DNA of 7,139 bases from an uncultured Blautia sp. (GTDB taxonomy: Bacteria; Bacillota; Clostridia; Lachnospirales; Lachnospiraceae), in assembly GCF_934372025.1 (NCBI RefSeq), contig NZ_CAKROJ010000084.1:1-7139 (forward strand), written 5' to 3'. Position numbers and translations under genes: made by a program. Every line of letters starts with the position of its first letter. Positions within the stretch are counted from its first letter, which is position 1. Shown here one piece after another: positions 1-5,322 of this stretch. The notes beneath the pieces are model-generated. The model was not told the origin of the DNA. It was given only the letters and a program-made list of their open reading frames with translations, and did not search any database.

Positions 1-728
1 TCGCGTATCCATACTGCCATAAGCGAAAATGTCATTCGAAACATATAGACAAATGGTTTCAGTCCGGAATGCATACTGACTCCGGTAACTCGCGGATGCA
101 TAACTGCTGGAATTTCTTTTATATGAAACCCAAGAAGAGACATCTGCATCAGCATGTTTGCATCCGGATATTTGTCATCAAAGTTATTATATTTTGAATA
201 AAACAAAAATGTTTTCCAGTTCAGTCCCTGAAGTCCTGTCGTTGGATCTGTAAACTTTTTACCGGTACCTATACGCAGCAGAAATCGAAACCACACAAAT
301 GCAATTTTTTTTGCTGTCGAAACCGGAAACTCCGTACTTCCTTCCATAAACCTTGAACCAAGAACAATATCCGGAAGTTTTCCGTTCTCATCTGGTGTTG
401 TCAGTGCTTTATAAATTGCCTGGATATTACATACATCATGCTGTCCGTCTGCATCCATCTGTATTACATACTGATATTTTCTGCGAACTGCATATTTATA
501 TCCGAGCTGCAGACCACTTCCATAGCCCAGATTAAATATATGTGTTACTACTACATGATTTCTCTTCTTTGTAATCCAGTTTGTAGAATCCAAAGAGGCA
601 TCATTCATGACCAGCACATCTGCAAGTTCTGAAATTTCCGGCTTTTCAAGTTGTTCTAGGAGTGCTGTGATCGTTTTTTCTTCATTGTAGGCTGGAATAA
701 TAATCAATATTTCTTTTTTCTTTTCCAT
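1..728 (-). CDS. DPM-like family 2 glycosyltransferase, partial (3' end off the left edge)
   Basis: Translating the minus strand from the ATG at 728 gives 242 codons with no stop before the left edge, so the C-terminus is missing. It is a GT-A fold GT2 enzyme of the dolichol/polyprenyl-phosphate sugar synthase type. Visible motifs are IIIPAYNEE (residues 9-17), the ND-A-S-x-D nucleotide-binding segment (42-47), the metal-binding DAD of QMDADGQHD (92-94), LGSRF, and TDPTTGLQGLN further on. Such enzymes move a sugar from a nucleotide sugar to polyprenyl phosphate at the inner membrane face. The visible end is a hydrophobic/basic stretch (FVYMFRMTFSLMAVWIR) that may lie on the membrane. Related short GT2s are about 230-250 residues, so probably little is missing. 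AAGGA at 741-737 lies 8 nt before the ATG, which supports the start; the gap to the preceding GT4 gene is 23 nt. The DUF2304 gene two genes upstream is a likely partner. The sugar specificity cannot be read from sequence. Confidence 0.9.
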   Translation of the reverse strand, partial: MEKKKEILIIIPAYNEEKTITALLEQLEKPEISELADVLVMNDASLDSTNWITKKRNHVVVTHIFNLGYGSGLQLGYKYAVRRKYQYVIQMDADGQHDVCNIQAIYKALTTPDENGKLPDIVLGSRFMEGSTEFPVSTAKKIAFVWFRFLLRIGTGKKFTDPTTGLQGLNWKTFLFYSKYNNFDDKYPDANMLMQMSLLGFHIKEIPAVMHPRVTGVSMHSGLKPFVYMFRMTFSLMAVWIR

Positions 729-751
729 ACATTCAGTCCTTCTTTCGTTGT

Positions 752-1948
752 TCAGATTTGGAATAATTTCAGTACATCTTTATCTTCTGATGACAGTTTG
801 ACAGAGGCCTTCTTCCCAAGCTCTCTGCATTTCTGCGGATTTTTTAACAGTTCTTCTATATTTTTGCTGACTTCCTCAGGGGTAAGACCACACATCATTC
901 CATCTTCTCCCTGAATGACCTGCTCTCTGTTTCCACTGCAGTCTGATACAAGAATCGAACAACCCAGCGTCTGTGCTTCCTGGATTGCAATACTCTTACC
1001 TTCAAAACGAGTCGCATGGACATAAAGATCGCATTGTTTATAATACGGATAAGGATTTGTCTTTGCTCCCAGAAGCAGGAAATCTTTCTCCAGACCAAGA
1101 CGTTTGATCTGACTCTGCAGTTTTTCTCTCAGTTCTCCTTCTCCAAGGACATACCACCTTGCTTTTATACCGTGATCTTTGAGGATCTTCATTGCATCAA
1201 TCGAGATTTCATATGCCTTCTGTGCTGTCAGTCTTCCGACTGTGAGAATCCTTTTACCATCGTAAGAATCTTCAAAGCCCCCCGGAAGTTCTGCCTTCCT
1301 TCGGATTTCTTTCTGATCGATGAGATTATGAAATACATATGTATTGTCCCTGCACTCCGGATATGCCTCGACAAAGCTTTTTTTCACTTCATCTGATACT
1401 GTAAAAATCCTGTCAAAATCCAGATAACAATTCCTGTCCAGTTTCCTGGTATAACCGGCAAATCCATAATCTACATGCAAAAATGTATATTTCCGGTCTG
1501 CATTGATATGATCATGCACATAATAAGTCGCTCCACCCTCAAGATAAGCAATTGCCATATCATAATGTTCTTTAATAACCTGTCCACTGTCCGACATTAC
1601 ACGCCAAAGAAGTTTATCTGGTCTGATTTTATCCTTCTTCAGCATGACAATTGCATTTCTTATCAGAAAAGGCAGATTTCTGAAAACAGCGCCACGAATC
1701 CAGAGACGTTTCCATATCTTTTTATTAAGGACTTTTTTTCCTTCTTTTGAAAGCACCGAAACATCTGAGTATTCCCTGTTAAGAATTTTCACATGTTTCG
1801 GAATCTGTGAAATCAACTCTCCCTGATCGAGAAGTACATACAGCGATACTTCATACTGTTCCTTTGGAAAGCGTTTCAAGAGTTCAAGGAGGGCTTTTTC
1901 AGCTCCTGCACCGCCAAGTGTATTGATCACAAACAAAACCTTTTTCAT
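752..1948 (-). CDS. GT4 family glycosyltransferase (GT-B fold)
   Basis: This 398-residue soluble protein is a retaining GT-B glycosyltransferase of family GT4. The N-terminal acceptor domain begins with VLFVINTLGGAGAEKALLEL (4-23), with the glycine-rich loop typical of the family. The C-terminal donor domain starts near residue 232 with ILTVGRLTAQKAYE; R239 and K244 match the usual nucleotide-sugar diphosphate-binding basic pair. The E-x7-E motif is E316 to E324 (EGKSIAIQE). There is no signal peptide or clear membrane segment; a basic region at about 75-115 could touch the membrane. It probably adds one sugar to a growing glycan or lipid-linked intermediate in the cytoplasm. Donor and acceptor are unknown. 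Its ATG overlaps the stop of the DUF2304 gene (ATGA, 1948-1945), and the nearest Shine-Dalgarno-like AAGGGA (1967-1962) is 13 nt away, so translation is probably coupled. It is clearly different from PelF: shorter, and lacking the PelF N-terminal and EHGIYTRER signatures. Confidence 0.9.
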   Translation of the reverse strand: MKKVLFVINTLGGAGAEKALLELLKRFPKEQYEVSLYVLLDQGELISQIPKHVKILNREYSDVSVLSKEGKKVLNKKIWKRLWIRGAVFRNLPFLIRNAIVMLKKDKIRPDKLLWRVMSDSGQVIKEHYDMAIAYLEGGATYYVHDHINADRKYTFLHVDYGFAGYTRKLDRNCYLDFDRIFTVSDEVKKSFVEAYPECRDNTYVFHNLIDQKEIRRKAELPGGFEDSYDGKRILTVGRLTAQKAYEISIDAMKILKDHGIKARWYVLGEGELREKLQSQIKRLGLEKDFLLLGAKTNPYPYYKQCDLYVHATRFEGKSIAIQEAQTLGCSILVSDCSGNREQVIQGEDGMMCGLTPEEVSKNIEELLKNPQKCRELGKKASVKLSSEDKDVLKLFQI

Positions 1949-2352
1949 TTTTGTAAGTCAGTCCCTTCTGAAGTATCTTCATACATTCTTTTTTCCAGAT
2001 CTTCTAATTTCTTCATCATTCTTTCACTATCCTGATTAAGAAGAGAAATCTGCATTGCAATCTCCTGATTTCTTCGTCTCAAAATAGAAATCTGCGTGCT
2101 TATAAACCACAAAATCCAGCCAACACCAATCGTTATAAGTAATATCAGAATCAAAACCCTGAGGCTTATATACCGCTCCAGTTCAGATGGCTCTATCAGT
2201 ATTCCACATATGACAAGCAGCACCGATACACATGCCCATGCAAGGCAAAACGGTTCTGTCATCTTTCTCTTCGCCAGCGACAATATCGCCATCACAAACA
2301 AACAGATTCCCAGCACTATCAAAAATATTGTTAATAAATCTCCTGATGCCAT
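1945..2352 (-). CDS. DUF2304-family small membrane protein, probable GT2 partner (GacJ-like)
   Basis: This 135-residue protein has three predicted transmembrane helices at about residues 5-25, 34-53 and 66-85. A basic, charged C-terminal segment (about 87-122, heptad-like: LRRRNQEIAMQISLLNQDSE) probably forms a cytoplasmic coiled coil. The size, the basic loop after the first helix (AKRKMTEPF), the tryptophan in helix 2 and the helix-plus-tail layout fit the DUF2304 family. In group A Streptococcus the DUF2304 protein GacJ binds the polyprenyl-phosphate GlcNAc synthase GacI and stimulates it. By analogy, this protein likely anchors or activates the GT2 enzyme encoded at 1-728. The start is fixed by a near-perfect Shine-Dalgarno six bases upstream. 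It follows pelG with a 14-nt gap and overlaps the GT4 gene by 4 nt. An unrelated small membrane protein with the same topology is possible, since the assignment rests on pattern and context. Confidence 0.8.
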   Translation of the reverse strand: MASGDLLTIFLIVLGICLFVMAILSLAKRKMTEPFCLAWACVSVLLVICGILIEPSELERYISLRVLILILLITIGVGWILWFISTQISILRRRNQEIAMQISLLNQDSERMMKKLEDLEKRMYEDTSEGTDLQK

Positions 2353-2358
2353 TCTTTT

Positions 2359-2366
2359 CTCCTCCT
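2359..2366 (-). promoter_or_regulatory. Strong ribosome binding site for the DUF2304 gene
   Basis: The minus strand reads AGGAGGAG immediately after the pelG stop codon (TAG at 2369-2367), six bases before the ATG at 2352. This is close to the consensus anti-16S match and is the strongest such site in the window. It marks the start of the accessory half of the operon and suggests that the small membrane protein is translated well and independently of pelG. Confidence 0.8.
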
Positions 2367-3815
2367 CTACTCCTGTTCATATCTGTCAAATACTTTCGGT
2401 GAAGGGCAACTGCCTTTTGCCTTCCGAAGCAAATGTCCATTACAGAAAATGTGTATATCCAGGTTCTTTTCCATCCATCGAATCCGGTGGTAGGCAACTG
2501 TAAAACCGATAAAGCTTCCCACTGTCAGGCCGATTCCATACCAGATATCTGAAAGGTGTGTAGCAACCATACTCCCGATCAGTGTTCCCACACAGAAAGC
2601 CAGACCAGTAAATACAGATCCCTTGAGATCATTAAAATAATAAAGAAAAATAATTTCCGCATACATCAGAAACAGGATAAAATATCCCGCCGCAAGACAC
2701 GGATAAATACGAAGTGTCATTCCTCCAAAACCAACCTGCGGAAGAAAGATCATACATAGCAAAAAAATAACCAGTGTAATAATAAACTGTATTCTGGCAA
2801 GACTCAGCAGCTCTTCTGCCAGAAGTCTGAACATTCGATTCCTGGTGATCTCAATATCGGCTCCTCTGCCTCCAATGACAGCCTCCGAGTATGCCTTGTA
2901 TCTTTCATGAAAATTCATCTCTACCCTGCTGATAAAAATTACACTCGCAGAAATGTTTGTAAACATTGCAAGACACGTTGCCATATCATAGGTTGTCACA
3001 CATACAAAGCTTTTGACAACCACCATATGAAGATCCGTCGTCCAGAAAACAAAATTATGAATATACAGTCCCAATGTATACAGAAAATTTGTGACCACAA
3101 GCGGCCAGTAATCTCTGAAATAACGGAATACATCTCTGTATCTGCCACTGTTTTCCCTGAAATAACTTCGTATCACAGCAAATTCAAGACAGGCGATCAG
3201 CCAGAAACCAATAGCCAGTGCAAGGAGCATTCCATAGGTGATGCTCATATGAATAACCTTTACAAACAGAAAGGACAGCAGTACCGTCACAGTCATCCCG
3301 ATCATAAAGAAAAATGAAATCTTCTTATAATCTTTGCAGATTGACAGATACAACATAGAATAAAACACCAGTACCAGAGCAACATATCCACAATATCCGG
3401 TAAAAACATAAATGATATCCACATTTCCCACGAGATGTTCGTGGATACAGAACGGTATTCCGACAAGTGCACTGAATGTGATATTCAGAATCATTCCCAC
3501 ATAATAGCATGGAAGAATATCTTCAAAGGTTTCCTCATAAATGATATCTGACATATACCTGGATAACACAGAGTTAAACGGTGATGCTGTAAGAAGCGAA
3601 AATATAAAAGTATACAGTACTGTACAGGAAAACAGCTCTCTTGTAGTATATCCGACGGAATCAAAACCAAGAAAATGCTCCATAATACAAAGTGCCCCGA
3701 TTACTGTAAGCATTGGAGCAATCGTCATGATCGTACTATAGCCCATTCCAATGATGTTTGTTGTCAGCGTTCTTTTTCCATATATATTGTTTAATTTAAC
3801 ACCGATTCCAGCCAT
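2367..3815 (-). CDS. pelG: PelG, Pel exopolysaccharide transporter
   Basis: This 482-residue integral membrane protein has about 12 transmembrane helices, at roughly 24-46, 60-77, 104-124, 133-158, 166-187, 194-215, 237-257, 275-297, 338-358, 370-393, 400-418 and 424-445. It opens with MAGIGVKL, close to the typical PelG start. It has the conserved SPFNSVLSRYMSD-type segment after helix 2 (78-90) and an ExxxGGxG-type cytoplasmic loop (EAVIGGRGADIEITRNRMF, 311-329). PelG belongs to the MOP flippase (MATE-like) superfamily and moves the polymer made by PelF across the membrane; in Pseudomonas it works in a complex with PelD, PelE and PelF. A basic tail follows the last helix (about 446-482). 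The gene overlaps the end of pelF by 20 nt; GGAG at 3827-3824 sits 8 nt before the ATG and supports this start. The adjacent pelF makes the assignment firm even though Wzx-type flippases share the fold. Confidence 0.93.
   Translation of the reverse strand: MAGIGVKLNNIYGKRTLTTNIIGMGYSTIMTIAPMLTVIGALCIMEHFLGFDSVGYTTRELFSCTVLYTFIFSLLTASPFNSVLSRYMSDIIYEETFEDILPCYYVGMILNITFSALVGIPFCIHEHLVGNVDIIYVFTGYCGYVALVLVFYSMLYLSICKDYKKISFFFMIGMTVTVLLSFLFVKVIHMSITYGMLLALAIGFWLIACLEFAVIRSYFRENSGRYRDVFRYFRDYWPLVVTNFLYTLGLYIHNFVFWTTDLHMVVVKSFVCVTTYDMATCLAMFTNISASVIFISRVEMNFHERYKAYSEAVIGGRGADIEITRNRMFRLLAEELLSLARIQFIITLVIFLLCMIFLPQVGFGGMTLRIYPCLAAGYFILFLMYAEIIFLYYFNDLKGSVFTGLAFCVGTLIGSMVATHLSDIWYGIGLTVGSFIGFTVAYHRIRWMEKNLDIHIFCNGHLLRKAKGSCPSPKVFDRYEQE
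3796..3815 (-). other. pelF/pelG 20-nt coding overlap
   Basis: The pelG ATG (3815) lies inside the last codons of pelF, whose TAA stop is at 3798-3796. The two reading frames share 20 nt, and the pelG ribosome binding site (GGAG, 3827-3824) is inside pelF. This arrangement typically couples translation of the polymerase to that of its transporter, which fits two proteins acting in one complex. Confidence 0.85.
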
Positions 3816-5304
3816 TATCCTGTCTCCATCCTGCTTTCTGACGTTTCAGTTGAAACGGGTTCTCTGTCCATTCAATCTCCTGTTCCTCTGCAAATTTCCG
3901 GTAGATCTGTTTGTAAGTCTCCTTCATCTGTTCAATTCGATAAAAAGACGTAACTCTCTTATATCCTGCTTCGCCCATCTGTCTCCGTTTTTCCGGATCT
4001 ATGGCAAGATCTATCATAGCCTGGGCAATTTCCTCCAGATTCATAATATGAGTCAGAATACCTGCTGCTCCAAATCCATCATCGTTTCCATAAATCAATT
4101 CTCGACAGTTTCCGACATCTGTAGCTATCGTTGGTTTATGTGCTGCATAGCTTTCCAGAATTGTCAATGGCTGTCCCTCACTGATACTGGTAAGAATTGT
4201 GAAATCCATTCTTCCAAGATATTCCTTAACGTTGACCCGGCCTGTAAACTCTATATCAGATACGCCAAGTGATTCTACAATATCAAAGCACTCCTGCGCG
4301 TATTTCTTATCCTCGTCTGTCGGTCCCATGATCCAGAGCTTCAGATTCGGTACCTTCTTTTTTGCAAAAGCAAATGCCTGTATCATCGTCTTTACATCCT
4401 TGATCGGACTGACACGAAGAACAGCTCCTATACTGATGATCTGTTCCTCGTCCTGACTCTTACCTGGTAAATCTGCAAAACCATCCACATCGATTCCATT
4501 TGGCGTCACCTGGATTTTTTCTTCCGGACATCCCAGTTCTATCTGAAGTGTTCTCGCATGTTCAAAAAGACAGGTAACCGTATCCGCCTTATCGTATGCA
4601 AGAAGAGACATCTTCTTAAACTGTTCGATCCAGATATTTTTGTATACACCCTTTACCCATTGCGCCTTGATCAGTTCTTCTTCCCTCTCTCTGGTATAAA
4701 TTCCATGCTCCGAGATCAGAAGAGAACTTCCATGAAAATGCTTTGCCATACTTCCAAGCACACCGGCATAACCTGTTGCAACGCAATGGTACAGATCTGC
4801 CTTGGGAACATCCATTTTTAACGTCCAGAACAGCGGCAGATATATAGAGCGAAGCGTCCAGAGGAAATCTGAAAATGTGATATTCGGATACTGCCTGTTA
4901 TAACATTCCCTGGCAATCTCAAAAAAGTCCGGTCCCATCAGAAATCTGTCCACGGAGATTTCTCCATTATGGAACAGATCAAAAATAACACTCCAGTCTG
5001 TCTTTCTGTTGAGTACCATATTCAGAACTTCTTTATATTCTTTTCTGGAAAGACGGGCTTTTTTTCTGCTCTTTTCTGTTTTTCTTCCTTCCTCCCACTC
5101 ACAGTCGTCCAGATACAGTTCATATACCTGCGTCAGGTTTTCCGGAAGTTCATATACAAATTTTCCTCTCTGCGACCTGTTTGCCACAATTGCAAGCAGG
5201 ATAAATTCTATATTCGGAAAAGATTTGATCAGACTGTTGATCCATCCTGAGACGCCACCGACCACATATGGGTAGCAGCCTTCTGCAACTATGCAAACCT
5301 TCAT
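3796..5304 (-). CDS. pelF: PelF, GT4 glycosyltransferase of Pel polysaccharide synthesis
   Basis: This 502-residue protein is close to the usual PelF length of about 500. PelF is a cytoplasmic GT-B enzyme that polymerises Pel, a cationic, GalNAc/GalN-rich polysaccharide in the systems studied, from a UDP-sugar. The start MKVCIVAEGCYPYVVGGVSG (1-20) is the characteristic PelF N-terminus with the glycine-rich acceptor loop. SEHGIYTRERE (198-208) is a second PelF signature. The donor domain holds RVSPIKD (297-303), where R297 and K302 are the likely phosphate-binding pair. The E-x7-E motif is E376 to E384 (EGQPLTILE). Residues 70-90 are a very basic, charged insertion. There is no membrane segment, so it probably sits at the membrane through partners. 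AGAGGG at 5315-5310, five bases before the ATG, supports the start. The gap to the preceding gene is 18 nt. The sugar used here is not shown by sequence. Confidence 0.95.
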   Translation of the reverse strand: MKVCIVAEGCYPYVVGGVSGWINSLIKSFPNIEFILLAIVANRSQRGKFVYELPENLTQVYELYLDDCEWEEGRKTEKSRKKARLSRKEYKEVLNMVLNRKTDWSVIFDLFHNGEISVDRFLMGPDFFEIARECYNRQYPNITFSDFLWTLRSIYLPLFWTLKMDVPKADLYHCVATGYAGVLGSMAKHFHGSSLLISEHGIYTREREEELIKAQWVKGVYKNIWIEQFKKMSLLAYDKADTVTCLFEHARTLQIELGCPEEKIQVTPNGIDVDGFADLPGKSQDEEQIISIGAVLRVSPIKDVKTMIQAFAFAKKKVPNLKLWIMGPTDEDKKYAQECFDIVESLGVSDIEFTGRVNVKEYLGRMDFTILTSISEGQPLTILESYAAHKPTIATDVGNCRELIYGNDDGFGAAGILTHIMNLEEIAQAMIDLAIDPEKRRQMGEAGYKRVTSFYRIEQMKETYKQIYRKFAEEQEIEWTENPFQLKRQKAGWRQDNGWNRC

Positions 5305-5322
5305 GTTTTCCCTCTCTTCAAA

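Noticed and set aside
729..751. Possible terminator or promoter in the 23-nt gap between the GT4 and GT2 genes
   Set aside because: The gap is filled by a ribosome binding site (AAGGA at 741-737) and its spacer; no inverted repeat or T-run was seen.
2041..2352. Reading the DUF2304 protein as a PelE-like component
   Set aside because: PelE combines N-terminal membrane helices with a much longer TPR region. This protein is only 135 residues, with three helices and a short coiled-coil tail, and fits DUF2304 better.
2183..2497. Minus-strand open frame overlapping the pelG end and the DUF2304 start
   Set aside because: It is an alternative frame across two genes with strong family or start-site evidence, and its translation shows no family features. 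No sign was seen that it bridges a frameshift.
3751..4272. Plus-strand open frame of 173 codons opposite the pelF/pelG junction
   Set aside because: It lies antisense to two confidently identified genes, its protein is a low-complexity Phe/Ser/Leu-rich mix with no recognisable motif, and it has the look of a reverse-frame shadow. The same applies to the other plus-strand open frames, such as 1016-1396, 2096-2503 and 2907-3317.
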